Source: Symbiodinium natans (lineage: Eukaryota > Sar > Dinophyceae > Suessiales > Symbiodiniaceae). Taken from it: a DNA stretch of 25,109 bases. The translations under genes were made by a program, and so were the position numbers. The stretch lies in assembly GCA_905221605.1 (NCBI GenBank), contig CAJNDS010001279.1, positions 1-25,109 on the forward strand, read 5' to 3'. The notes beneath the pieces were generated by a model. That model did no database searches. It saw only the letters and a list, made by a program, of their open reading frames with translations, and was not told the DNA's origin. Shown here one piece after another: positions 16,184 to 25,109 of the stretch. Position 1 is the stretch's first letter. Every line of letters begins with the position of its first letter.

Positions 16184-16196
16184 ATACAATTTCTAT
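16184..16196 (-). repeat. Inverted 13-mer at left edge of telomeric array 2
   Basis: The plus strand reads ATACAATTTCTAT, as at 2294-2306. The following bases (TTATTCTGGCCTTGAGGG) resemble but do not equal those at array 1 (TTATTTTGTCTTGAGGG), so this edge has diverged more than the block to the right of the array. Confidence 0.9.
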
Positions 16197-16211
16197 TTAT
16201 TCTGGCCTTGA

Positions 16212-16667
16212 GGGTTTAGGGTTTAGGGTTTAGGGTTTAGGGTTTAGGGTTTAGGGTTTAGGGTTTAGGGTTTAGGGTTTAGGGTTTAGGGTTTAGGGTT
16301 TAGGGTTTAGGGTTTAGGTTAGGGTTTAGGGTTTAGGGTTTAGGGTTTAGGGTTTAGGGTTTTTTAGGGTTTAGGGTTTAGGGTTTTAGGGTTTAGGGTT
16401 TGTTTAGGGTTTAGGGTTTAGGTTTAGGGTTTAGGGTTTAGGGTTTAGGGTTTAGGGTTTAGGGTTTAGGGTTTAGGGTTTAGGGTAGGGTTTAGGGTTT
16501 GAGGGTTGGTGGTTTTAGGGTTAGGGGTAGGGTTTAGGTTAGGGGTTAGGGTTTTAGGGTTTAGGGTTTAGGGTTTAGGGTTTAGGGTTTAGGGTTTAGG
16601 GTTTAGGGTTTAGGGTTTAGGGTTTAGGGTTTAGGGTTTAGGGTTTAGGGTTTAGGGTTTAGGGTTT
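16212..16667 (+). repeat. Interstitial telomeric array 2, (TTTAGGG)n
   Basis: About 456 bp of TTTAGGG repeats, G strand on plus. Most units are exact, with a degenerate patch near 16490-16555 (GAGGGTTGGTGG, GGTTAGGGGTAGGG). It is longer than array 1 and has different variants, so the two arrays were not copied together without change or have since been rearranged. Confidence 0.97.
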
Positions 16668-16697
16668 ATAGAAATTGTATAGGGTTTGTGTCCGGGG

Positions 16698-16757
16698 TTT
16701 TGTCGGGTTTTGTCGGGTTTTGTCGGGTTTTGTCGGGTTTTGTCGGGTTTTGTCGGG
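16698..16757 (+). repeat. Six copies of decamer TTTTGTCGGG (copy 2)
   Basis: Same six-unit array as at 2681-2740, immediately after the 13-mer at 16668-16680. The equal copy number in a rapidly evolving short repeat supports a recent duplication. Confidence 0.93.
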
Positions 16758-16771
16758 TTTTACTTTTTACA

Positions 16772-18087
16772 TTTATATACTTAATTTTGGACGAAGAATT
16801 GGGAATATCTGGATATCAAATCATTTTGAAGCGGGAATTCAATTTTGAAGGTTTCGGGATTTCTTGATATTTGATCAAAATTTCTAATATTAAAATTTTG
16901 CAGGTCTGGGGATCTTTGGATATCGGATCAAGATCTCTGCAAAGTGTGGAATTCAGATTTTGGGCGAAGAAATGGGAGTATCTGGATATCAAATCAAAAT
17001 ATCTGGAATTCACATCTTGAAGCAGGAATTCAATTTTGAAGGTTTCGGGATTTCTTGATATTTGATCAAAATTTCTAGCATTAAAATTTTGTAGGTCTGG
17101 GTATCTTTGGGTATCGGATCATGGAATTCAAATTTTGAAGATTTCGTAAATTCTGAATATATTTAAACCAAATTTCCCGAATTCGAGTTTTGAAGGACTG
17201 GGAATCTTTGGATATCGGACTAAAACCTCTACAATTGAAATTTTGAAGGTCTGGGAATCTTTGGATATGGATACAAAACCTCTAGAATTCAAATTTGGAA
17301 GATCTGGGAATTTCTGGATAATTGATCAAAATCTCCAGAATTCCTCCAGAACTCAAATTTTGAAGGTCTGGGGATCTTTAGATATCGGTTCAAAACCTCT
17401 GGATTTTTCGGACTTCAAATTTTGAAGGTTTGGTTTAAACAACATTTCAGAATTCGATTTTTGAAGGCCTGGGAATCTTTGGATATCGGATTAAAATCTC
17501 TATAATTGAAATTTTGAAGGTCTGGGAATCTTTGGATATGGATACAAAACCTCTAGAATTCAAATTTGGAAGATCTGGGAATTTCTGGATAATTAATCAA
17601 GACCTCCAGAATTCCTCCAGAATTCAAATTTTGAAGACCTGGGGATCTTTGGATATCGATTCAAAACCTGTGGAACTTTCGGAGTTCAAATTTTGAAGGT
17701 TTGGTAAATTCTGAGTATATTTAGACCAAATTTCAGAATTCGGGATCTTTGGATATCGGACTAAAACCTCTATAATTGAAATTTTGAAGGTCTGGGAATC
17801 TTTGGATATGGATTCAAAACCTCTAGAATTCAAGTTAGGAAGATGTGAGGATTTCTGGATCATTGAAGATCTGGGAATCTCTTAATATCTGATCCAAATC
17901 TTCAGATATCAAAATTTTCAAGATTTGATGATTTCTAGAAATCTGATTGGAAATTCAAATGTTGAAGGCCTCTGGAAATTTGAGCAAAATCTCTAGAATT
18001 CAAATTTTCAAGATCTGGGAATCTCTATATATTTGATCAATTTGGTGATTTTTCGTATATTAGAGGTGTTTTTAACGTTCTTTTTGA
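16772..18087. repeat. AT-rich satellite, copy 2
   Basis: Same degenerate ~54-bp units and 271-bp higher-order period as at 2755-4070; no difference from copy 1 was noticed. Confidence 0.88.
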
Positions 18088-18946
18088 GGGTATTCATTAT
18101 AGTCCTCCTGATGTCCCGAATCTTTGTTGATTCTGTCCGTGTGTGTTGGTCTCGAAATTTCGATATATTGTTGTAATTGATATGATTCCATGAGTATTTG
18201 AATTAGATACCCTACAATTTGAATATTTTTTGGATTGCAACTCTTTAGAATGATAATTATTCATTTCGTTTCCTCGAATTTTCAGAGAATCTAGATGCAT
18301 ATCAATTTATATTCGGAAGATCTTTTTTTGCAAATTCGGATTTCAGGTCTATGAAATCGGATGTTGTAGCCGGACTATTTGGGGTAACATTTTTGGCCCC
18401 ACGATCTCTTGAGCTTTCTCGGGGAGGAAAAGAATTTGATTTGTTGTTGGAGGCATTTCTTCGACAATATTTGATACAACACTTCATTAAGACCTTTCTG
18501 AACTCCATGGAAGAGACGGACCTGATGCTTGAAGGCTTGGTGGTCGTCTGTCAATGTCTGCAGCTCTGGGCCAGGAGAAGCTGAGCATGTTGGTTCTTGA
18601 CAGCCATGCTTGTAATTCTTGTCTTTCTTCTTGTCATGGTGCTATTGACTTGATTGTTTCGACACCTCGTCGCTTTTTGGATAGGTTTCTGAAAGACAAC
18701 CATGTCTTCTGGGGTAACTCTAATCTTGAGCCCGCAGAGAAGAGCGGCGCAGTTGTTGCTCAGGCTGGGGTGCCAGTCTTGCCATACATCCATCCATCAC
18801 ATGAGCATAAGCTGGCGCCTTGGTTTCTGCCTTGCCTTGCGCGATCTTGCGTGAGAGCGGTGGTCTGTGGGTGGGTGAAACGTTGGCGTGGAGCATCAGA
18901 GGTGTCCTCGCAGCATCACAACATTGTTAGGAGATGGCAGCCGCGG
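18088..18946. other. Transition zone and 3' flank of the Helitron gene, copy 2
   Basis: Counterpart of 4070-4929 with the same small open frames (for example minus 18793-18551 and 18508-18302, and the plus frame from the ATG at 18554). No independent gene is recognised. Confidence 0.5.
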
Positions 18947-21900
18947 CTAGACCTCTCGGATGCAGTAGGTCGCGGGATGTCGAGCGAGCTCCGCCAAGAA
19001 GACGGCTTCCGGTATCTGCTCTGCTCTGCGGGTACGAGCCAGGGAGTCCAACCTGAAGATCTTCTCATGGAAATATCGATATGCCACCCAGTGTGCGTTG
19101 TCCCGGTTCTGCACCGCCCCGGCAGCTGCTTCCAGATCGTGCTTGCTCACGACGGGTTGAAGGTCCATTTGCCACCTCACACGACCAAAAGCAGCCATGG
19201 CTTTGGTTTGCAGTACCTGCGCAAGCACTTCCGAGGAGTAGAAGCCACCTGGCGCCGCGTGGTCCTCTGCAGCTTCACCTCGTTCCACCCCACCTTCTTC
19301 GAGGACAACCTGCACGGCGTTGTCCATGTCCGCTTCAGTGAAGAAGGCTGCCCCCAAGGCCATGTTCAGGGCGTGCATGCCGCAGAGAGCTTGCTCTTGC
19401 GCCTCAAAATACAGGCCTGCAGGTGTGTCTTGATCGGGTCGGCTGCCTGTCCGTTGCATCTTGGCCAAAGACCCGGCCGCGCAAGAGCTTTCTGCAGCCC
19501 GTTTGCCCAGGCCCATGAAGACGAACTTTGCTTTGCATTTTGCTTTGGCCTTTGCTTTGCTTTTGGCGTTCGTCTTGGCTGGTGGCTTGGCCGGGCACTT
19601 GCGCTTGTGAGCCTTGATGGCAGCTTTGGTGTTGGGAGCTTCCGTGCCGCATAGTGCACAACACCAGGGCCGCTCGATGCGCTCGCCGTGGTCTGGCTTG
19701 AGACGGTTCCAGTCGGGCGTCCCCATCTCAGCTAGGCGTCTTTCATAGAACTCCTTGTTCTGCTCCGGCTTGAACAACGCCTTCCAGAGATCCGGGCCGT
19801 CCCGGTCGGCTTGTTGCGCCTTCAGCTTGGTCAGGGCCCACTCTGCGTTGGCGTTGAACCGCAAAGCCTTGGGGTTGAAGTGCTCCAAGCTGCAGAGTGC
19901 CTGTTCGGGGCAGCGGCTCAGGGCGACGTAGGCTTGACCTTCTGCGAAGATGGTGTGATCGAGGCGGGTATGCGCTCCGTCCTTACAGGTAGCTGCCTGG
20001 CTCTTGTGGATCGAGATGGCTTTGGCGAGAACGAGTGGGAATTGATGCCTCGATGCCTTGCTGCCGTCTCTGTCAAGGTACGTGGCCGAGCGCCTCGAGA
20101 TTGCCACGCAGGAGGTTTCGTGCTCTGCTCGCCAAGTGGCCCCAGCATTCTTCTCGAAAGAAACCCAGATCCTCTCGACTGCCCCGCCGGCTTTCTCGGT
20201 GTCAATGTGCTCCACCGTGCCACAGGCGCCATTGACCAAGCCATCTCGCACGTCGATGTTGTATCTGAGCATGACACGGAGCCCAATGGCCACCTGCAGC
20301 AGGCCTACCAAGCCACCCGTGTTCTCCGGCTCGGCCCAGACGGCGTCTGGAGACAGTGGCGCACCGGTCTTGACGTTGGTGTCGACAGCCGGGCAATCGT
20401 GTAGCTGTTCTCCTGTGTTCAAGACGTGCTCTTCCTTGTAGCGGCGGTTGCTTTCGGCGACTGCCTGGCGAGTGGCGTATAGGTTCACGGCTTTCGGGGC
20501 GGGCCGCTTCTTGCTGCCTTTCTTGATCACCATGTTCCGCAGCACCTCAATGTCGGCGTCGGTCTGCTGTCCCACCCGAACGCGTGCCAGCAGGGCGGCC
20601 CAGGCTGGGTCGCGCGCGGCCCGCTGGTTTCCTTCTAACTCGCAGAGCTGGAAGAGCAGCCAAAGCCGGCTGGCGAAGGCCGGCAGCCCGCTTGGTGGAG
20701 GCAACTGATACAGGTCCCCGGCAAAGATGACGTGCAGTCCTCCGAAGGGCAGGGTTTGCAGATCTCTGGCAAGACGGAGATGCTGATCCAGACGCTCCAA
20801 CATCCAGGAGGGGATGAAGCTCATCTCGTCAACGAACAGAACGCTGACCTTCGACCAGATGTCTCTGAGAGTGGCTAACTTCTGGCGGTCCGGCAGCGGC
20901 ATGTCGCAGGCCTTGCCGTGGCTTTGGTTCACTACGGGCAGCAAGCAACATTGATGGAGGGTGACACCGTTGATGTTGAATGCTGCCACACCCGTGGGTG
21001 CCGCTATGATGCATCCTTTCTTGCTTTGCCGCAGGACGTGAGCTGCTGCGCGTACCACCACGGACTTGCCGCTGCCGCCGGGCCCGTGGAGGAGCATGTG
21101 CAGACGCTGGGTATTCTGCGTGTCCTTGGTGTTCGGCTGCCTCATAACTGACTGGATGATGTACTCCATGGCTTGGCACTGGCGCGTGGTCTCCGGGCAG
21201 GGGTTCTCAACCGTCAACATCTCGAAGGATTCTTCGCCTTCCTCGACCGGCGCAAAGGCATTGAGGGCAGCTCCGGTGGGCACAGAGTCCGGGGCCAGGA
21301 AGTCGATGTCTCCTCCATACCGCTCCTTCAGTGCCTCCAATATTTGCAAGGAATCCTTGTAGTTCTCCTCGGCAACCTTGCTGTTGGCCCAGCCGTCCCG
21401 CAGGTTTGCCGGATGCATCTTGGCCTTCATGTACATCGTCGCTTGTACGGCCTGCAGCTTGCGGGCGGCGTCGACGGTCCCATCTAGCTGAGGGAAGCAT
21501 CTCGACCGAAGAAAGTCTGGGTGGCCGCGCACGTCTCGGGCGATGCGCTGGAACGCTGCTGCATGGCTTCCTGCGTCCTGCTCCAACAGCCAATCTCCAG
21601 GTTCCTTCCACACCAGGTGCAGCAGCAGCTTGGAGTAGTAGAAAGCTTCGGCCTCCTCGTCCGGATTGAAGTTCTGGTAGCCGACGATTGCAGGGCGCCT
21701 GCGAGGCTGTGGTTCTTGCACGCCGATGTACTTGAAAGCCGCGCAAAAGTCCAGGAAGGTGACTTCACTAAACCGACAGGAAACCGGCTCCCTGCCTTCC
21801 ACTGGCAAGGTCGTCTCATGTTCACCGAAGATGGTTTGCATTTCCCGGTACCAGTGATGAGCAACAGGCAGGTTCCCACCTTGGCGCATCTTCTTGTTGC

Positions 21901-24853
21901 GGTAGTCAGTGGGCTGCTGCAAGGCCACCTGCTCCTCGTGCTTGGGCACCCACACAGTCCAGGTGTCTGGAGGCCCCACCTGTACCCAGACGTTGTCCCT
22001 GGAGAATTCGATGATCGGGAAGCCCAGCAGAAGGTGGCATGCCTCGAAGGTCGATGTGGTCCTGCCCTGCAACGCCGCATGGGCAGCCTTGTAGATCTTC
22101 TGATTGTCGAGGCCGGCGCCCGTGCTCTGACTTGTTAGGTTGGCAAGGATGTTTTCCATTCGCCGTTGCGCTTCGCGATCCTCCTCCGACTTGAAAGTGT
22201 AGCCCAGTACGTACCGACTGGCGCTGGTGAGCTCGCAAATCACCTGCAGGTCCATGCTTGCCCTCCACATGCGCAAGACTCGAATATTGTACTGCCCCAT
22301 CATGCTGTCTCCCTTCAGTCGTCTCGTGGCAAGGCTGCTTTTCCAGCGGCTGTTGGCGTACTGCTCCTGCGATGTTCGACGCCGAGTCCGGGGCTCTGCG
22401 TCATGTGGATATCCAAATCGGCAGGCGCCTTCTGAGTACATGCCGCAATATGGTGTGTGGTTGTGCACCACTTCTGCGGACAGCTTTGCGTTTATTTCTC
22501 TATCTCTTGCTGATACGCGGTGGGACTGGCGCCACGAGTTCGGGGACTTGGTGCAGATGTACTTGTCGCTGAGGTCTTCTGCGGACTTGGGGATGAAGTT
22601 CTCCATGGCTTCTTCATCAGACCAGTCTGGAACCGGCGTCTCAGCTGCTTGTTCCGAGTCCCTGCTGTTGTGCGCCGGCTGCTGCTTTGCTTTGGCCCAC
22701 TCTTCGATCCAAAGCAGGATGTGAGCGTGGGGGTAGCCCCTCTTTTGCCACTCTATGCGAATGATGTAATCCAGCACTTTGAAAGGAGGCCATTCCTTGC
22801 GCATGCGGCGATGAAGGCCTGCGGAGTCCGTGGCCGGGGCCTGGGCATCGTCCTCTGCATCCTCGTGGTCGTTATCCTCGCCTCCATCTTGTGGATCAGC
22901 ATCTTCGTGTAGGTGGACTTGCGAACCGCGCGTGCTGGACAGCCACCACATCAGCTGAGAGACTTGGTGCATGAATTGTCGCGCTACCACCGCCGGCTGC
23001 TGGTTGCACAACTGGTTGGGCGACAACCCGTCCCAAGTGAAGCTTTTGTCATTCTGGTAGCGGAACAGGATCTCCGCAGCGTGTTTCTCCAGTTCTGCGT
23101 GAGGGCGGTCGGGATGCATCCGCAGCAGCCGCGCCGAGATAGCCGCGAGGAGCAAGGCAGGCTGGCGCGCGTGGCAGGACAGTGTCATGAAGAAGTTGGG
23201 AGCACCAAGCTGCTCGTACATGTTGAGCGCCACCCCCTTCTTGGCGTAGAGGTACGGCTGCGTGCCAGGCATGTCCCGCAAGGCAGCGTACACCTGACGG
23301 CTACCGTTCTCGTAGTCACTGCTGCCGTAGGGTGCTCGTTGGTTGCCGATCCGGACGTTGATGTTTCCGGAAAGTCGCTTCTTGGTCTGCATCTCCAACA
23401 GCCACATGATGTAGGCCGTGGACGCTTCGAAGCGCGCATCCACGCTCAGCAGACGCTTCCGGGCATATTGGGAAAAGCTCCCATTGTCGTTCTGCCAGCC
23501 TCCTGAGCCGGTGGGAAACAAGTGTGGGAAGAATTTTGCATCCATGCCATCACTGAGGTCTGCGGATCCTCGCACTTTTCGCAAGTCATGTACGTCGGCT
23601 TTTGGGGCTTGGAGTTGCTTCGGCACCAGGTATGTCATCTCGATCTCTTGGTTTGCTTCTGTTCCTGGAAGTGGGTCTGCTGGCATCGCAGCCGCAGCGG
23701 ACGTCTTGTTGGCGAGGATGGCAGCCATTCTCGCCAGGGCTCTGTCCACTGCCGGGCTCCGTTGATAGAGGCAATGCAGTTCTTTTAAGGCCTGCAAGGC
23801 TGCGTGCAGGCACTCCAGACGCGCCGGAGACGCGGTCATGCCGTCGACGCCCTCGACCAGCACTGTACCGTCTTCTTCCAAAGTGGCGCCTTCGAGGACG
23901 TTGCAGATGAAGGGCTCCTGCATGAGCACTGCGTACATGCGACCCCACTGCGCGCTCGGGCCGCCTGATGGCAGCTTGTCCAACAAGACCTGCGAGATGC
24001 GTGCCATGGCGAGGAGATGCTGCTCGATGGGTTGCAGACTTTGCAGTGCTTCCGGGATGGGGGCCGGGATTGGCAAAACGACCTTGGTGCGATTCTCACG
24101 GCAATTCCTGCAGAGCAGCTGGCCGATTTCTTTGGCTGTTTTGCAGTGCCTCCCTGGCGTTAGAGTCTGGCACTTCTGGCACACGCGAGAAAGGCCAAAT
24201 CTACTCCAGCTCCGCGCAAAAGCCAAGTAATGGGCTTGCGCCTGCTCCTGGGTCAAGGTGTCCTCGTCTGGAAAGGGGTAGCCCTGCTGCTGAATCTCCG
24301 AGGCGATGGGTCTGGGCCCTCGGCCGCCCACTCCCTCCTCTGCCTTTGCCCACGCCCTTGCCTCATGCAGCTGTCGGCGCTCCGCCCTTTTGCTGTCTTC
24401 TTCACTCAAAGGTCCACGGCCGCCTGCTCCCTCCTCTGCCTTTGCCTGCGCCCTTGCCTCATGTAGCTGTCGGCGCTCCGCCCTTTTGCTGTCTTCTTCA
24501 CTCAAAGGTCCACGGCCGCCTGCTCCCTCCTCTGCCTTTGCCTGCGCCCTTGCCTCATGTAGCTGTCGGCGCTCCGCCCTTTTGCCATCTTCTTCAGTCA
24601 AAGGTCCACGGCCGCCTGCTCCCTCCTCTGCCTTTGCCCGCGCCCTTGCCTCATGTAGCTGTCGGCGCTCCGCCCTTTTGCTGTCTTCTTCATGCAAAGG
24701 TCCACGGCCGCCTGCTCCCTCCTCTGCCTTTGCCTGCGCCCTTGCCTCATGTAGCTGTCGGCGCTCCGCCCTTTTGGCATCTTCTTCACTCAAAGGTCCA
24801 CGGCCGCCTGCTCCCTCCTCTGCCTTTGCCTGCGCCCTCGCCTCATGTAGCTG
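18947..24853 (-). CDS. Helitron Rep-helicase transposase with C-terminal Josephin-like protease, copy 2 (5'-truncated)
   Basis: Same transposase frame as copy 1, with identical translation except in the 32-residue repeat array. All key residues are kept: HUH at 22721-22729, the tyrosine pair near 22199-22213, Walker A near 21062-21085, protease Cys at 19382-19384 and His at 19091-19093. The upstream TGA is shared with copy 1 (24856-24854). Unlike copy 1, the putative ATG, the N-terminal Cys motif and the promoter are missing, because the chromosome end was placed at codon 48. Expression would need the internal ATG at 24007 (good context GCC ATG GCA) and a cryptic promoter next to the telomere. 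It is probably not functional as a full transposase gene, though its Rep, helicase and protease domains are intact. Confidence 0.93.
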   Translation of the reverse strand, partial: QLHEARAQAKAEEGAGGRGPLSEEDAKRAERRQLHEARAQAKAEEGAGGRGPLHEEDSKRAERRQLHEARARAKAEEGAGGRGPLTEEDGKRAERRQLHEARAQAKAEEGAGGRGPLSEEDSKRAERRQLHEARAQAKAEEGAGGRGPLSEEDSKRAERRQLHEARAWAKAEEGVGGRGPRPIASEIQQQGYPFPDEDTLTQEQAQAHYLAFARSWSRFGLSRVCQKCQTLTPGRHCKTAKEIGQLLCRNCRENRTKVVLPIPAPIPEALQSLQPIEQHLLAMARISQVLLDKLPSGGPSAQWGRMYAVLMQEPFICNVLEGATLEEDGTVLVEGVDGMTASPARLECLHAALQALKELHCLYQRSPAVDRALARMAAILANKTSAAAAMPADPLPGTEANQEIEMTYLVPKQLQAPKADVHDLRKVRGSADLSDGMDAKFFPHLFPTGSGGWQNDNGSFSQYARKRLLSVDARFEASTAYIMWLLEMQTKKRLSGNINVRIGNQRAPYGSSDYENGSRQVYAALRDMPGTQPYLYAKKGVALNMYEQLGAPNFFMTLSCHARQPALLLAAISARLLRMHPDRPHAELEKHAAEILFRYQNDKSFTWDGLSPNQLCNQQPAVVARQFMHQVSQLMWWLSSTRGSQVHLHEDADPQDGGEDNDHEDAEDDAQAPATDSAGLHRRMRKEWPPFKVLDYIIRIEWQKRGYPHAHILLWIEEWAKAKQQPAHNSRDSEQAAETPVPDWSDEEAMENFIPKSAEDLSDKYICTKSPNSWRQSHRVSARDREINAKLSAEVVHNHTPYCGMYSEGACRFGYPHDAEPRTRRRTSQEQYANSRWKSSLATRRLKGDSMMGQYNIRVLRMWRASMDLQVICELTSASRYVLGYTFKSEEDREAQRRMENILANLTSQSTGAGLDNQKIYKAAHAALQGRTTSTFEACHLLLGFPIIEFSRDNVWVQVGPPDTWTVWVPKHEEQVALQQPTDYRNKKMRQGGNLPVAHHWYREMQTIFGEHETTLPVEGREPVSCRFSEVTFLDFCAAFKYIGVQEPQPRRRPAIVGYQNFNPDEEAEAFYYSKLLLHLVWKEPGDWLLEQDAGSHAAAFQRIARDVRGHPDFLRSRCFPQLDGTVDAARKLQAVQATMYMKAKMHPANLRDGWANSKVAEENYKDSLQILEALKERYGGDIDFLAPDSVPTGAALNAFAPVEEGEESFEMLTVENPCPETTRQCQAMEYIIQSVMRQPNTKDTQNTQRLHMLLHGPGGSGKSVVVRAAAHVLRQSKKGCIIAAPTGVAAFNINGVTLHQCCLLPVVNQSHGKACDMPLPDRQKLATLRDIWSKVSVLFVDEMSFIPSWMLERLDQHLRLARDLQTLPFGGLHVIFAGDLYQLPPPSGLPAFASRLWLLFQLCELEGNQRAARDPAWAALLARVRVGQQTDADIEVLRNMVIKKGSKKRPAPKAVNLYATRQAVAESNRRYKEEHVLNTGEQLHDCPAVDTNVKTGAPLSPDAVWAEPENTGGLVGLLQVAIGLRVMLRYNIDVRDGLVNGACGTVEHIDTEKAGGAVERIWVSFEKNAGATWRAEHETSCVAISRRSATYLDRDGSKASRHQFPLVLAKAISIHKSQAATCKDGAHTRLDHTIFAEGQAYVALSRCPEQALCSLEHFNPKALRFNANAEWALTKLKAQQADRDGPDLWKALFKPEQNKEFYERRLAEMGTPDWNRLKPDHGERIERPWCCALCGTEAPNTKAAIKAHKRKCPAKPPAKTNAKSKAKAKAKCKAKFVFMGLGKRAAESSCAAGSLAKMQRTGSRPDQDTPAGLYFEAQEQALCGMHALNMALGAAFFTEADMDNAVQVVLEEGGVERGEAAEDHAAPGGFYSSEVLAQVLQTKAMAAFGRVRWQMDLQPVVSKHDLEAAAGAVQNRDNAHWVAYRYFHEKIFRLDSLARTRRAEQIPEAVFLAELARHPATYCIREV

Positions 24854-24890
24854 TCAGCGCTCCGCCCTTTTGCTGTCTTCTTCACGCAAA
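24315..24890 (-). repeat. In-frame 96-bp coding minisatellite, six units (copy 2)
   Basis: Protein-order unit types by first residue are R, S (with Ala before KR), H, T, S, S. Compared with copy 1, an extra S-Ala unit sits between R and H, and one ordinary S unit is missing. The H unit encodes ARARAK instead of ARAQAK. The R unit has a silent change at 24839 (C, where copy 1 has T at 10822). Confidence 0.95.
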
Positions 24891-24922
24891 GGTCCACGGC
24901 CTCCCGCTCCCTGCGCCGAACG
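24854..24922 (-). pseudogene. Remnant of the Helitron 5' coding part, broken by the telomere
   Basis: Codons equivalent to residues 48-69 of the 5' frame remain, ending in the same TGA (24856-24854). The break falls exactly between codons 47 and 48, after which the plus strand is telomeric repeat. No start codon remains. Confidence 0.85.
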
Positions 24923-25109
24923 GGGTTTAGGGTTTAGGGTTTAGGGTTTAGGGTTTAGGGTTTGGGGTTTAGGGTTTAGGGTTTAGGGTTTAGGGTTTAG
25001 GGTTTAGGGTTTAGGGTTTAGGGTTTAGGGTTTAGGGTTTAGGGTTTAGGGTTTAGGGTTTAGGGTTTAGGGTTTAGGGTTTAGGGTTTAGGTGTTAGGG
25101 GTTAGGGTT
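24923..25109 (+). repeat. Terminal telomere, (TTTAGGG)n
   Basis: 187 bp of GGGTTTA repeats, nearly perfect, running to the last base with the G strand 5' to 3' toward the end. This is the correct polarity for a right-hand chromosome end. One GGGTTTGGGG variant lies near 24961, and the last 20 bp are slightly degenerate (TTAGGTGTTAGGGG). The array starts directly on Helitron coding sequence with no subtelomeric repeat between. Whether it is the true terminus or continues beyond the window cannot be seen. Confidence 0.9.

Larger units (their letters stand above)
16668..24922. repeat. Duplicated ~8.25-kb block, copy 2, cut at the telomere
   Basis: Head-to-tail copy of 2651-10905 at a constant offset of 14,017 bp. 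Homology stops exactly at 24922, where copy 1 continues with CTGTTGCTGCC but copy 2 changes to GGGTTTAGGG. The constant offset hides a compensated difference: copy 2 has one 96-bp unit that copy 1 lacks, and lacks one that copy 1 has. Confidence 0.97.

Noticed and set aside
15513-16189. Gly-rich and Pro-rich reading frames in the G-rich tract
   Set aside because: They arise from GGGGCT and poly-G composition; all frames look alike.
2651-24922. Two independent Helitron insertions
   Set aside because: The homology includes the satellite, decamer array, 13-mer and telomeric edge at constant spacing, so one segmental duplication explains it better.

Overview
The window looks like the end of a nuclear chromosome of a GC-rich protist. 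The G-rich strand of a TTTAGGG-type telomere runs rightward to the last base, and two more TTTAGGG arrays lie inside in the same orientation. A dinoflagellate is the most likely source. The reasons are the TTTAGGG repeat, intron-free GC-rich coding, Lys/Ala low-complexity protein stretches and abundant simple repeats. This is an inference; plants, green algae and other alveolates also use TTTAGGG.

Layout: 1-1000 holds about three tandem units of ~310 bp, each with two copies of a 13-mer, ATAGAAATTGTAT. 1020-2170 is G/T-rich low-complexity DNA and a ~21-bp minisatellite, followed by a 15-bp inverted repeat. 2321-2650 is an interstitial telomeric array bracketed by the 13-mer in inverted orientation. 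2681-2740 is a telomere-like decamer array, 2755-4070 an AT-rich satellite, and 4070-4930 a transition zone. 4930-11046 (minus strand) is one very large Helitron gene. 11414-14850 is a ~35-bp minisatellite of about 3.4 kb. 14856-16120 is a series of shorter G-rich repeats with strong G-quadruplex potential. 16212-16667 is a second interstitial telomeric array. From 16668 to 24922 the block 2651-10905 appears again at a constant offset of 14,017 bp. It is cut off inside the 5' end of the Helitron gene and joined directly to the terminal telomere (24923-25109).

The only recognisable gene, present twice, encodes a rolling-circle transposase. In order it has an N-terminal Cys motif, a 32-residue charged repeat array, a second Cys motif, a DUF6570-like segment, a Helitron Rep nuclease (HUH motif and paired tyrosines), a PIF1-like helicase, a C2HC zinc finger, a Lys/Ala linker and a C-terminal cysteine protease that resembles a Josephin (ataxin-3-type) deubiquitinase. 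Both copies share an in-frame TGA in the repeat array. Copy 2 has also lost its putative ATG and first 47 codons to the telomere junction. The two copies carry different arrangements of the 96-bp coding repeat, which argues against a trivial assembly duplicate.

The most notable observations are the likely Helitron-Josephin fusion and the architecture in which [telomeric array - satellite - Helitron] is repeated head to tail and capped by a telomere. This suggests subtelomere growth by recombination between telomeric arrays, then breakage and telomere healing. No rRNA, tRNA, CRISPR array or other convincing host gene was seen.
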